Of a DNA stretch of 8,990 nt, positions 1 to 5,527 are shown one piece after another; within the stretch, counting starts at the first letter, position 1, and each line of letters starts with the position of its first letter. Source of the stretch: Parafilimonas sp. (GTDB lineage Bacteria; Bacteroidota; Bacteroidia; Chitinophagales; Chitinophagaceae). The notes under the pieces are model-generated. The model was not told the origin of the DNA. It saw only the letters and a list, made by a program, of their open reading frames with translations, and made no database searches. The stretch covers positions 1 to 8,990 of the forward strand of contig JAICKT010000177.1 in NCBI GenBank assembly GCA_025927795.1, given 5' to 3'. Made by a program: the position numbers and the translations under genes.

Positions 1-108
1 AGTAAAATAAGTTGCAAGATTTAATAAATGATAAGTTGAATGAATCAATCTTACAACACCACTTTCTTTTAAACCTAAATCTTCTAAAAACATTTGCCTG
101 TCTTCAGA
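1..108 (-). pseudogene. ychF: ychF-like GTPase, 5'-truncated 3' fragment running off the left edge
   Basis: Read on the minus strand, the frame with codons at 1-3, 4-6 and so on gives SEDRQMFLEDLGLKESG (108 to 58), then RLIHSTYHLLNLATYFT (51 to 1). This is the conserved stretch just before the C-terminal TGS domain of YchF (Obg-family, ATP-binding P-loop NTPase), where the family reads FLEDLGL.ESG..RLI...Y.LL.L.TYFT. A full YchF has about 360 residues and roughly 260 should lie upstream. Instead the homology stops near 108 and the frame closes at a TAA (139-141). The other minus-strand frames up to 236 show no YchF sequence, only AT-rich DNA. The gene therefore lacks its 5' two thirds, and the only in-frame ATG (91-93) is internal. 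Seen: the residues and the break. Inferred: a rearrangement remnant, with an intact ychF elsewhere in the genome. The part beyond the left edge cannot be judged. Confidence 0.8.
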
Positions 109-236
109 GACCCCGCTACAACCGTGGGAACTATTTTTTTAGTTGTATATTATTTTTCTTTTTCAATAATTTGTTTCAACTTTATATAAGGGTGGAATCT
201 TGACTGGAAATTCGTAGATGTGATTTTAAATTCCAT
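109..236. other. AT-rich gene-free stretch between the ychF fragment and the next ORF
   Basis: Very AT-rich sequence with one GC-richer patch (about 107-128, around ccccgctacaaccgtggg) lying exactly at the break of the ychF homology. No convincing coding frame was found on either strand. The plus-strand frame through here encodes mostly Phe/Leu/Asn from T-runs and looks non-coding. Confidence 0.5.
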
Positions 237-599
237 TTGCTGAATCATTTTTACGGTTTAAAAAAAATTATTTTGATAGCAGGTAGAATCATAGCATGCA
301 TTGTTATTGCTTTATTAGCAATTCAAATTTTTCCTACACATCAACCAAATAATTTCATATATGATGATGATTCAAGTGAAGTTTGTGTTAGTAGTATTAT
401 AAATGATGATAGCGGTGATTTATTTGACCTTACTTCACCTGTTTCACTTGATCAACAAATTATTTCTTTTAACAGGTTTTATACCAAATGCAAAATATTC
501 CCTGGTTTTCCTGTTTGCATTTATTCTGCTTATTCCACTGACATTCCCACACCTCCTCCTATAAAACTGTGTCCTAACCTTGCTATTACGGCTGATTAA
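237..599 (+). CDS. Hypothetical membrane-anchored small protein (120 aa, TTG start)
   Basis: I do not recognise this protein. After a short basic N-terminus there is one hydrophobic segment at about residues 10-30 (KKIILIAGRIIACIVIALLA). The remainder is polar, with an acidic patch (YDDDSS, about 42-47), several Cys residues and a Pro-rich end (TPPPIKL, about 106-112). The likely topology is one N-terminal anchor or uncleaved signal with the rest outside the inner membrane. No ATG exists in the frame. The frame is open back to a TGA at 201-203, so the start could be the TTG at 237 or another non-ATG codon. Codon use is like the neighbours and the length is well above chance for this AT content, but the missing ATG keeps the call tentative. 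The next gene starts 101 bases downstream on the same strand. Confidence 0.45.
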   Translation: MLNHFYGLKKIILIAGRIIACIVIALLAIQIFPTHQPNNFIYDDDSSEVCVSSIINDDSGDLFDLTSPVSLDQQIISFNRFYTKCKIFPGFPVCIYSAYSTDIPTPPPIKLCPNLAITAD

Positions 600-700
600 T
601 AAGGGAGTAAAGACATTCAAACAAATAAAAATTCAATACATTATTTGAGTACTTTTTAAGATTGCTCAAAAAATAATTTTTCATCTTTAAGAATTAAATC

Positions 701-1168
701 ATGCTGCAAATAAAAAACAACATAAAGTTTTTTGTGTTCACTTCAGTTTTATTTCTAATTAGTTGCAATCAATCTGCAACCACATCTGAAAAACATAACA
801 GTGATACAACCTCAACTGCTACAAATAAAGATACATCTTCCGAATTCGCGTATGATCCTGCAATGGATCCATTGACTGTAGGAGCGCAATTTTCTAAAAC
901 ACTTGGTGACACATTAAATATGAAGATGTTTGAGGTTAATTTAAAGCCAGGAGATTCGATAGCAATTCATACGCATCCTGATCATTCATTTTATGTTATA
1001 CAGGGCGGCAAAATTGAAGTAACTTTTAAGGGAATGGAAAAGCAAGTGATGGATTTAAAACCTGGAATGGGATGGATAGGCGGTCCCGCAACAGACTTTG
1101 GTAAAAACATTGGTAATACCACAGTGAAATGGGTTGAAACTGATGTTTACAGACCACGAAGGAATTAA
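701..1168 (+). CDS. Cupin-domain lipoprotein
   Basis: 155-residue lipoprotein with a single cupin barrel. A type II signal peptide ends in the lipobox LISC, with Cys22 as the probable lipidated residue. A Ser/Thr/Asn-rich linker follows (about 23-48), and the cupin core spans about 75-150. Cupin motif 1 is visible as G84-x5-H90-x-H92-x9-G102 (GDSIAIHTHPDHSFYVIQGG). The usual Glu is not in place; the nearby side chains are D94, H95 and S96. Motif 2 keeps a LKPGMGW turn but lacks its expected His. A metal site, if present, must therefore be non-standard. The protein is predicted to face the periplasm or outer membrane; its substrate is unknown. It appears to be monocistronic. An AT-only inverted repeat (1162-1187) begins at its stop codon. 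Confidence 0.85.
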   Translation: MLQIKNNIKFFVFTSVLFLISCNQSATTSEKHNSDTTSTATNKDTSSEFAYDPAMDPLTVGAQFSKTLGDTLNMKMFEVNLKPGDSIAIHTHPDHSFYVIQGGKIEVTFKGMEKQVMDLKPGMGWIGGPATDFGKNIGNTTVKWVETDVYRPRRN

Positions 1169-1187
1169 TTTTAAACAAGATTAATTC
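1162..1187 (+). terminator. Possible weak terminator hairpin after the cupin lipoprotein gene
   Basis: A perfect 8-bp inverted repeat (gaattaat ... attaattc, 10-base loop) starts within the last codons of the lipoprotein gene. The stem is almost all A/T and there is no clear T-run after it, so it may not fold or terminate. Confidence 0.25.
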
Positions 1188-1330
1188 AGTCAGGTTGATT
1201 TTCTATCCAGGCTGATGAGTCTTGAGTCTTAGTTAAGGTTATATATATTACCACAAGATTCAGCACATTGTTGCACACGACTGTGCAAAGAAGGAAGAAA
1301 AGTACCACCAGGTTCAAATCATTAGAATGA
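1169..1330. other. Intergenic region between convergent genes, with hairpins
   Basis: No gene seen in these 162 bases. It holds a perfect GC-containing hairpin (1271-1288), a tandem gagtctt gagtctt repeat (about 1216-1230), and an AATCATT/AATGATT inverted repeat (1317-1332) that overlaps the stop codon of the minus-strand zinc-ribbon gene. Confidence 0.5.
1271..1288. repeat. Perfect 7-bp inverted repeat / stem-loop
   Basis: ttgcaca (1271-1277), loop cgac, tgtgcaa (1282-1288): a fully paired 7-bp stem with a 4-base loop. It lies between two converging genes. No T-run follows on either strand, so it is not a standard terminator. It may be a small dispersed repeat or an RNA processing or stability element. 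Confidence 0.6.
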
Positions 1331-1332
1331 TT
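1317..1332 (-). terminator. Possible weak terminator hairpin at the end of the zinc-ribbon gene
   Basis: AATCATT-AG-AATGATT inverted repeat overlapping the zinc-ribbon stop codon (1331-1333). The 2-base loop and AT-rich stem make it weak. Only a very short T tract follows on the minus strand. Confidence 0.2.
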
Positions 1333-1522
1333 ATAAATTTATGTGTAGCCGCTTTGCAAATTGTTTTATTAAAGTGCCAATATTAAAATAATCTAACACC
1401 CCTACTACATTACCACATTCTGCACACTGAATAAACAACAACTGGAATTTTGATTGCTCAGGGGTGTTTACTACTGTTTCAAAGTTGTGACTACCACATT
1501 TACCACATGTTGATTTAGCCAT
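1331..1522 (-). CDS. Small zinc-ribbon protein
   Basis: 63-residue cytoplasmic protein with two CxxC knuckles: C6-G-K-C9 at the N-terminus (followed by GSHNFE) and C33-A-E-C36 in FIQCAECGNVVGVLDY. This is the pattern of a widespread small bacterial zinc-ribbon family of unknown role, in which CxxCGS.xFE is followed by a (V/I)QC..CG.VVGV segment. The four cysteines should bind one structural zinc. The C-terminal tail (about 45-63) is basic and may form a helix. Start ATG at 1522 sits directly before the first knuckle as in other family members. A doubtful ORF (1541-1774) lies 18 bases upstream on the same strand. Confidence 0.85.
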   Translation of the reverse strand: MAKSTCGKCGSHNFETVVNTPEQSKFQLLFIQCAECGNVVGVLDYFNIGTLIKQFAKRLHINL

Positions 1523-1540
1523 TTTTTTTATAAATATAAT

Positions 1541-1774
1541 TTAAAACGCTGGTAAACTTTTAACCAATTGACACAAGTAAATGCAAAAAATAAATACCTT
1601 CTTTTGATATTGCTTTTTCTTTTCCCGCAATGTTACTTTGCTTTGCAGTTGTGCGGTGAAAGCACATTGCGGTTTTATATACACTATGCTATTATTCAAC
1701 AAGCTTATATTACTGGTACATAAATAATCAACTTTCTGCGCTTCGATTGCCACAATGCCCCTGCTCTCGCTCAT
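1541..1774 (-). CDS. Doubtful small ORF (77 aa) upstream of the zinc-ribbon gene
   Basis: I do not recognise this ORF. Its first 55 residues (MSESRGIVAIEAQKVDYLCT onward) have a mixed, protein-like composition, while the end is Lys-rich then hydrophobic. In favour: ATG start, position in the gap between divergent genes, and only 18 bases to the zinc-ribbon start, as in an operon. Against: no family resemblance, and a 9-bp inverted repeat (1625-1672) lies inside it. The stretch may instead be the upstream region of the zinc-ribbon gene and of the divergent PAP2 gene. Confidence 0.25.
   Translation of the reverse strand: MSESRGIVAIEAQKVDYLCTSNISLLNNSIVYIKPQCAFTAQLQSKVTLREKKKQYQKKVFIFCIYLCQLVKSLPAF
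1625..1672. repeat. 9-bp perfect inverted repeat with 30-base spacer
   Basis: ccgcaatgt (1625-1633) and acattgcgg (1664-1672) are exact reverse complements. A related sequence, acattgtgcgg, occurs again about 110 bases to the right (about 1783-1793). It lies between the zinc-ribbon gene and the PAP2 gene and could be an operator-like site, a small stem-loop or chance. Confidence 0.4.
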
Positions 1775-1846
1775 TTCTTTTTAAGCAGACATTGTGCGGA
1801 AAACAAAAGAAATAAAACTATTGCATGTTCTTTGTTTTTATAAAGC

Positions 1847-2551
1847 ATGACAAAAAAGAGAATACGATTTTGGGCAGGAGCGGCATTGGTATCTGCAGAA
1901 GTAATTACAAACATGGCTTTGTTTGCAGGAATATTTTCTGGTTTTATTTTTTTTATACGCCCCGCAATGCGCAAACATAAAAGAACAGACCTCAAAATTT
2001 TCGACTTAATAAAAGCTCATACTAATGAAAGAAATACAAAGCTCATGTTGTTCTTCACTTTTTTTGGTACACATAAATTTTTTATACCCGCAAATATTTT
2101 TTTAATTTTTTATTTTCTGCTAAGAAGAAAACGCTCATGGTTTTCCATACGCGTTGCAACCATTGCGCTTAGCAGTTTGGGATTAATGTTTCTTTTAAAA
2201 TACTTGTTTCACCGCAAGCGTCCGCTTTACCCGCTGGAAACGGCAAAAGGCTTAAGTTTTCCAAGTGGTCATGCTATTATGAGCGTTACATTTTATGGCT
2301 TACTCATATATATTATTGCTCAAACAATAAAAGATAAACCATTTAAATGGTCGCTCATTATTTCTTTGTGCATTTTTGTACAGTTAATAGGTTTTAGCCG
2401 GGTGTACTTACGGGTACATTATGCCAGCGATGTAGCTGTAGGATATATAACAGGCTTTTTATGGCTGCAAATTTCTTTGAAATTATTACAGCAAACTGAA
2501 AATTATATTCAGCAAAACAATGTACTGGTGCCAAAAGTAAACGAAGTATGA
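1847..2551 (+). CDS. PAP2-superfamily membrane phosphatase
   Basis: 234-residue integral membrane phosphatase of the PAP2 / acid-phosphatase-like superfamily, which hydrolyses lipid phosphates such as phosphatidate or undecaprenyl pyrophosphate at the outer face of the inner membrane. All three signature motifs are intact: KX6RP (K118 to R125-P126, within KYLFHRKRP), PSGH (139-142), and SRX5HX3D (S184-R185, H191, D195). H142 should be the acid/base and H191 the nucleophile. Hydrophobic segments lie at about 20-38, 66-92, 100-118, 143-160, 168-182 and 196-212, matching the usual six-helix fold. The loop at about 40-65 is basic and polar. The exact substrate cannot be read from the sequence. 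It is convergent with the next gene, with only 9 bases between the stops and no terminator visible there. Confidence 0.92.
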   Translation: MTKKRIRFWAGAALVSAEVITNMALFAGIFSGFIFFIRPAMRKHKRTDLKIFDLIKAHTNERNTKLMLFFTFFGTHKFFIPANIFLIFYFLLRRKRSWFSIRVATIALSSLGLMFLLKYLFHRKRPLYPLETAKGLSFPSGHAIMSVTFYGLLIYIIAQTIKDKPFKWSLIISLCIFVQLIGFSRVYLRVHYASDVAVGYITGFLWLQISLKLLQQTENYIQQNNVLVPKVNEV

Positions 2552-2560
2552 GGCTTTATG

Positions 2561-3085
2561 TTACTTCATCACACAATTGAGCAGGTTGATAAAAAGATTA
2601 TGAAACAAGGGATGCTTTAAATCCACATTTTCTGGAGTGCCATCATTCAATGAATAATTTATTTCAATACTGGTGCACGGTGATGCCATGATTCTTTTTA
2701 TATCAGCGGCAGAAATAGTATAATCATCCGAAATAGCAGAACCGCTCAGGTGCACACCGTGAGAAATGACTCCTGTTACAGTTTCATTCGCAGCAAGCGA
2801 AACAGTGTCTTTGTTTTTTAAAAATAGTTTGAAAAACTGCCCTTTTATAATTTTATATGCAGTAACACTTTTTTGGTCAATACCATACCTGAATTGCAGG
2901 TGCATTGTATAATCGTTTACTGTTCTTATCATTTGAACATATCCATATATTATCCATCCTGCGGCTGAATCGGTGATGACTGTTTTGCTGTCGTTGGTTT
3001 GATACCTGCACGGCGGAGGCTGGCAAAATGTTTTTTGATAAATGGATACAACGAGAATAAGTAAAATGAGCAGTTTTTGTTTCAT
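2561..3085 (-). CDS. Secreted protein of unknown function (174 aa)
   Basis: An N-terminal signal peptide (MKQKLLILLILVVSIYQ..) is followed by FCQPPPC. Cleavage before Gln22 would fit the common Bacteroidota pattern of signal peptidase I sites ending just before Q. Cys21 does not sit in a proper lipobox, so this is probably periplasmic or secreted rather than a lipoprotein. The mature part (about 150 residues) looks beta-rich, with alternating hydrophobic residues (for example WIIYGYVQMI at 44-53). It has three Cys residues (26, 137, 171) that could form a disulfide in the periplasm. I do not recognise a domain. Start ATG at 3085 is the only one that gives a signal peptide. The gene stands alone on the minus strand, facing the PAP2 gene. 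Confidence 0.75.
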   Translation of the reverse strand: MKQKLLILLILVVSIYQKTFCQPPPCRYQTNDSKTVITDSAAGWIIYGYVQMIRTVNDYTMHLQFRYGIDQKSVTAYKIIKGQFFKLFLKNKDTVSLAANETVTGVISHGVHLSGSAISDDYTISAADIKRIMASPCTSIEINYSLNDGTPENVDLKHPLFHNLFINLLNCVMK

Positions 3086-3217
3086 AAGGATTGATTATCG
3101 GTTATGAAAGATAAAACAGAATTTCCATGATGCGTTTTTTTTGAATAAATTTTGCTCCGGCACATTCTGTTTGGTTGCCTTGCGCGGGCACAGACACTGC
3201 GCTTCATTTTCATTATT

Positions 3218-3244
3218 AGTGGTCGGTGTCAGCACCAACCCACT
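3218..3244. repeat. Long stem-loop, palindromic element
   Basis: ggtcggtg (3221-3228), loop tcag, caccaacc (3233-3240) pair with a single C-A mismatch. The stem extends by agt/act on the outside (3218-3220 with 3242-3244) past a one-base bulge. It is GC-rich against an AT-rich background. There is no T-run, so it is more like a dispersed repeat unit than a terminator. Confidence 0.6.
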
Positions 3245-3306
3245 AGAAAAATAAACAACAGCTTTGTGAAACTAACGCATTGGAAAGATGTGAGTGAATA
3301 TTCAAC

Positions 3307-3339
3307 GCATCGTCCCTTAGCAGAAGACGATGCCGGACA
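3307..3339. repeat. REP-like palindrome, copy 1
   Basis: gcatcgtc (3307-3314) and gacgatgc (3326-3333) form a perfect 8-bp stem around the loop ccttagcagaa. Bases 3314-3339 match 5528-5553 at 24 of 26 positions (cccttagcaRRagacRatgccggaca pattern). It begins 17 bases beyond the stop codon of the minus-strand small membrane-protein gene. No T-run follows on either strand. Confidence 0.7.
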
Positions 3340-3349
3340 TTCAAACATA

Positions 3350-3538
3350 CTACAGACGCAACAATTTTCCCGGCAGCATAATAATGCCTTTTAGAAGATC
3401 AAAAACTCCGTCCAATACTATTCCGAGTAAACGGAAGGGAAGCGTTAATATCCAAAAAATGGGATACAATACCAAAGCCAGTATAGCCAACGGCCAACAG
3501 AGTATAAACAGGATTATCCAGGCAATGAATGTAAACAT
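3350..3538 (-). CDS. Small, highly hydrophobic membrane protein (62 aa)
   Basis: The sequence starts MFTFIAWIILFILCWPLAIL. Hydrophobic residues dominate almost throughout, interrupted by P16, P26, P34-F-R36 and P56, with charges confined to R36, D43, D47, K50, K58 and R61. This gives one or two membrane segments (about 2-33) followed by an amphipathic stretch (about 36-62). I recall similar short proteins with a WPLA..ALVLYP..W...LPFRL pattern from Chitinophagaceae genomes, all without assigned function; this is memory, not a search. Composition and clean boundaries support a real gene over the antisense plus-strand frame. The start is the only ATG near the N-terminus. It stands alone, with a palindromic repeat just after its stop. 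Confidence 0.7.
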   Translation of the reverse strand: MFTFIAWIILFILCWPLAILALVLYPIFWILTLPFRLLGIVLDGVFDLLKGIIMLPGKLLRL

Positions 3539-3608
3539 TGAATAAAGATAGTTGCTGTTTCAGTATTGCCCTGTTTCAATTTACATGAACGGCATTTGAA
3601 ATTTCCGT

Positions 3609-3643
3609 TTTAGCGAGGTTCGGTTCAAAGCCTTTCAGCTAAA
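3609..3643. repeat. Small stem-loop in the gap between two minus-strand genes
   Basis: tttagc (3609-3614) pairs with gctaaa (3638-3643), with a further agg/cct pairing inside. It lies in the 182-base gap (3539-3720) between the reductase-like gene and the small membrane-protein gene, where no gene was recognised. No T-run follows on the minus strand. Confidence 0.35.
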
Positions 3644-3720
3644 TTCCGAGATCTCACGTTCACTTTTAATTTATTTTTCGATTATTAGTAAACGGGATGA
3701 CAAGAAATTCTTTATTCCCA

Positions 3721-4989
3721 CTACCTGGTAACCGGCACCCCTTTAGGTTCTCTTGTACGATTATAATAAGAAAGCACGGCACGTCGTAATTGTTCTGCAA
3801 GCACAAACTTTGGATTAGTGCTGCTATACACAAAATCTGTTCGTTCGTTTGGGTTATAATCTTTTGCACACAGAATATCATATACATGAAAAAGTTCCAA
3901 TTTGCCCAGCCGTATAAGCGGTCTGCGCCTTACGAGTATGCTGCAAAACACCTCGCTTTTTCTTCGTGTTTTTATTCCAATACACACGCCAAATGTTCTC
4001 GTATCATAACCGTTCAAATATTTCACAAGATGATGCTTTAGCTGCAGTGCTTTTAAACTGTTGTCTTCTACCTGGAAGTTTAGTTCATTGGCTGCATGGC
4101 GCAGGTTAATGTAGTATTTATCAAGTAAATGATTCCATTGTTTTCTGTGATGCCTTCCGATACCTTTTATGATAATCGTTTTCCACGGCGTAGAACACAA
4201 TTGAGTCGCCCCTGTTTTGAGGCAAAGTTTGCAAACATCTTTTAAAAACCTGGTACTAAATAATTCATCGCGCATGTAAATTCCCAGCCAATATTTATCG
4301 TCGTAAATATTAAGACCTTCATAATAGGGGAGATTGAATGATGGTAACTGAAGCGGCCAGGGTACTGACTTTACATAAAACTTTTCTGTGTTCACTTTTT
4401 CATAGAGTTCATCGCCGTTTGCTTTATCATTGTTATAAAATTTTTCACGCTCATTTAAAATAATTTCTTCAATAAAAAACGACATGTACGCAAGCTCTTT
4501 TGTGTGTACAATATCTCGCCATTCGTACACAACATTTGTTTTTGGGAAACGGATAAACAAATGCCAGAAATGTGTTTCATCGGGCGAAGCCACCCAATTA
4601 ATATTGCCGGTAAACATCGGCGTAAAACTTTGATTGCTGTCGCTGATGTTTATCTTCAAATGTTGTTCGTGAGAAAAAGATTGAAAAATTTCTTTGTAAA
4701 TATTTTCGGTGAGCCATGTATCTTTTATAAAAATTTCTTCGGCAGGATATGAACTTACAATATTTGGATATTCATCATTGTTCAATTCAAAATTTATTTT
4801 AAGCTTCCCAAGTTCAGCAGTAAGGTTATCCAGATTTTCTATGGGCACATCAAACAATAATTGTTGCCGCAAACCAAAGCGCACATAAAGCAATTCTGAT
4901 TTTTCTGCCGCCAGCAGTATGTTATACAAATCTGCAGGAGGTATAATGCCACCTTTGAAATTTATTTTAATGGTATTAATATTTTTCAT
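3721..4989 (-). CDS. Nitrite/sulfite-reductase-like protein without siroheme/Fe-S cysteine motif
   Basis: 422 residues, cytoplasmic. Two segments look like the ferredoxin-like half-domains of nitrite/sulfite reductases and CobG. The first is at about 10-68 (GGIIPPADLYNILLAA, then LYVRFGLRQQLLFDVP), matching the family's LRLTTRQ..QL.GVP strand. The second is at about 228-305 (TGATQLCSTPWKTIII), matching the G.LRLTPW..L strand. The part between (PNIVSSYPAEE at 75-85; LKINISDSNQSF at 111-122) resembles the siroheme domain's NI..CPA and KFKI.VS segments. However, the CX5C...CX3C set that holds the 4Fe-4S cluster and siroheme is absent. Six Cys are present (253, 256, 265, 336, 349, 374), of which 253/256 form CxxC. 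I recall Bacteroidota relatives carrying a C-terminal rubredoxin domain; none follows here. A start at 4989 is preferred over the upstream ATG at 5037 because homology begins at MKNINTIKINF and the 16 extra residues are low-complexity. Function unknown. The gene is divergent from the cupin gene. Confidence 0.75.
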   Translation of the reverse strand: MKNINTIKINFKGGIIPPADLYNILLAAEKSELLYVRFGLRQQLLFDVPIENLDNLTAELGKLKINFELNNDEYPNIVSSYPAEEIFIKDTWLTENIYKEIFQSFSHEQHLKINISDSNQSFTPMFTGNINWVASPDETHFWHLFIRFPKTNVVYEWRDIVHTKELAYMSFFIEEIILNEREKFYNNDKANGDELYEKVNTEKFYVKSVPWPLQLPSFNLPYYEGLNIYDDKYWLGIYMRDELFSTRFLKDVCKLCLKTGATQLCSTPWKTIIIKGIGRHHRKQWNHLLDKYYINLRHAANELNFQVEDNSLKALQLKHHLVKYLNGYDTRTFGVCIGIKTRRKSEVFCSILVRRRPLIRLGKLELFHVYDILCAKDYNPNERTDFVYSSTNPKFVLAEQLRRAVLSYYNRTREPKGVPVTR

Positions 4990-5139
4990 CTTAATTGTTT
5001 TTGAAGACGAGAAAAAACTGAAAATAATAATAATCAAATTTCTCTTTTTTTAGGATAGGAAAAATTTGTAAGTGCAGTATGGTTATAAATTATTAATAAG
5101 TAGTGTGATAAGTTTGCTGTACAATAAAAACATTTCATT
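4990..5139. promoter_or_regulatory. Divergent promoter region between reductase-like and cupin genes
   Basis: 150 AT-rich bases separate two divergent starts, so promoters for both must lie here. On the plus strand TAAGTTTG (5109-5116) fits the Bacteroidota -7 consensus TAnnTTTG and would give a leader of about 20 bases before the ATG at 5140. No good -33 TTTG box was seen at the usual spacing, and no clear box was seen for the minus-strand gene. Confidence 0.45.
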
Positions 5140-5508
5140 ATGGTTGAAAAACAAAACTGGGAATCAATTCCAAACGAAGAAGTAACTCCATCCATGCACC
5201 GAAAAATTGTTTCAGGAGAAAAATTGATGGTTGCAAGAATGAAATTCAAAGATGGTTTTGTAGTGCCATTGCATCATCACGTGCATGAACAAATAACGCA
5301 GGTAATTTCAGGACACATGCGTTTTTGGTTTGGAGAAAATAAAGAACAGGTAATGGATTTGTTTCCCGGTGATATAATTGTAATTCCTTCTAATGTGCCG
5401 CATGAAGCATTGATGATTGGCGAAGTTGAAGGAATGGATGCATGGGCACCACCGCGACAAGATTGGTTAGATAAAACGGATGATTATTTGAGAAAAGGGG
5501 ATGAGTAA
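5140..5508 (+). CDS. Single-domain cupin protein, cytoplasmic
   Basis: 122 residues with no signal peptide: one RmlC-type cupin barrel. Motif 1 is G39-x5-H45-H46-H47-V-H49-E50-Q51-x6-G58 and motif 2 is F75-P-G77-D...P83-S-N-V-P-H88. Putative metal ligands are H45, H47, Q51 (in place of the usual Glu; E50 is adjacent) and H88. The C-terminal DAWAPPRQDWL (100-110) matches the D.F.P.R.DWL ending common in small bacterial cupins of unknown substrate. Such proteins may be dioxygenase- or isomerase-like enzymes, or sensors; the sequence does not decide. Unlike the cupin lipoprotein at 701-1168, all metal positions are filled. It is divergent from the reductase-like gene, with a -7-like box 23 bases upstream, and is followed by a repeat and a lipoprotein gene on the same strand (65-base gap). 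Confidence 0.88.
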   Translation: MVEKQNWESIPNEEVTPSMHRKIVSGEKLMVARMKFKDGFVVPLHHHVHEQITQVISGHMRFWFGENKEQVMDLFPGDIIVIPSNVPHEALMIGEVEGMDAWAPPRQDWLDKTDDYLRKGDE

Positions 5509-5527
5509 TTCAGCTAATAAATTGCGC

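Larger units (their letters stand above)
3086..3349. other. Gene-free region holding two palindromic elements
   Basis: A 264-base gap upstream of the secreted-protein gene and downstream of the small membrane-protein gene. A plus-strand frame runs through it but its translation resembles no protein, and it is broken up by two strong stem-loops (3218-3244 and 3307-3333). The promoter of the secreted-protein gene should lie between about 3090 and 3160 but no clear box was found; the nearest is TATCTTTC on the minus strand. Confidence 0.5.

Noticed and set aside
12..203. Plus-strand 63-codon frame
   Set aside because: It is antisense to the ychF fragment and made mostly of Phe/Leu/Asn codons from T-rich DNA.
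1300..1335. tRNA-like T-loop ggttcaaatc
   Set aside because: The flanking bases do not pair as a T-stem and no acceptor, D or anticodon arm could be found upstream.
3152..3394. Plus-strand 80-codon frame
   Set aside because: It crosses two palindromic repeats and overlaps the small membrane-protein gene; the translation resembles no protein.
3330..3545. Plus-strand 71-codon frame starting in the repeat
   Set aside because: Antisense to the hydrophobic small protein, whose composition is far more protein-like; the ATG is part of repeat copy 1.
3560..3720. Possible CRISPR repeat or attachment site (gtttcaattt..., ggttcaaag...)
   Set aside because: No direct repetition and no spacer periodicity; only a single modest hairpin is present and no integrase is nearby.
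3666..3887. Possible frameshifted rubredoxin tail for the reductase-like gene
   Set aside because: I read all minus-strand frames downstream of 3721 for paired CxxC rubredoxin knuckles and found none; the only CxxC (CRSC, around 3581-3592) lies in a short frame without the rest of the fold.
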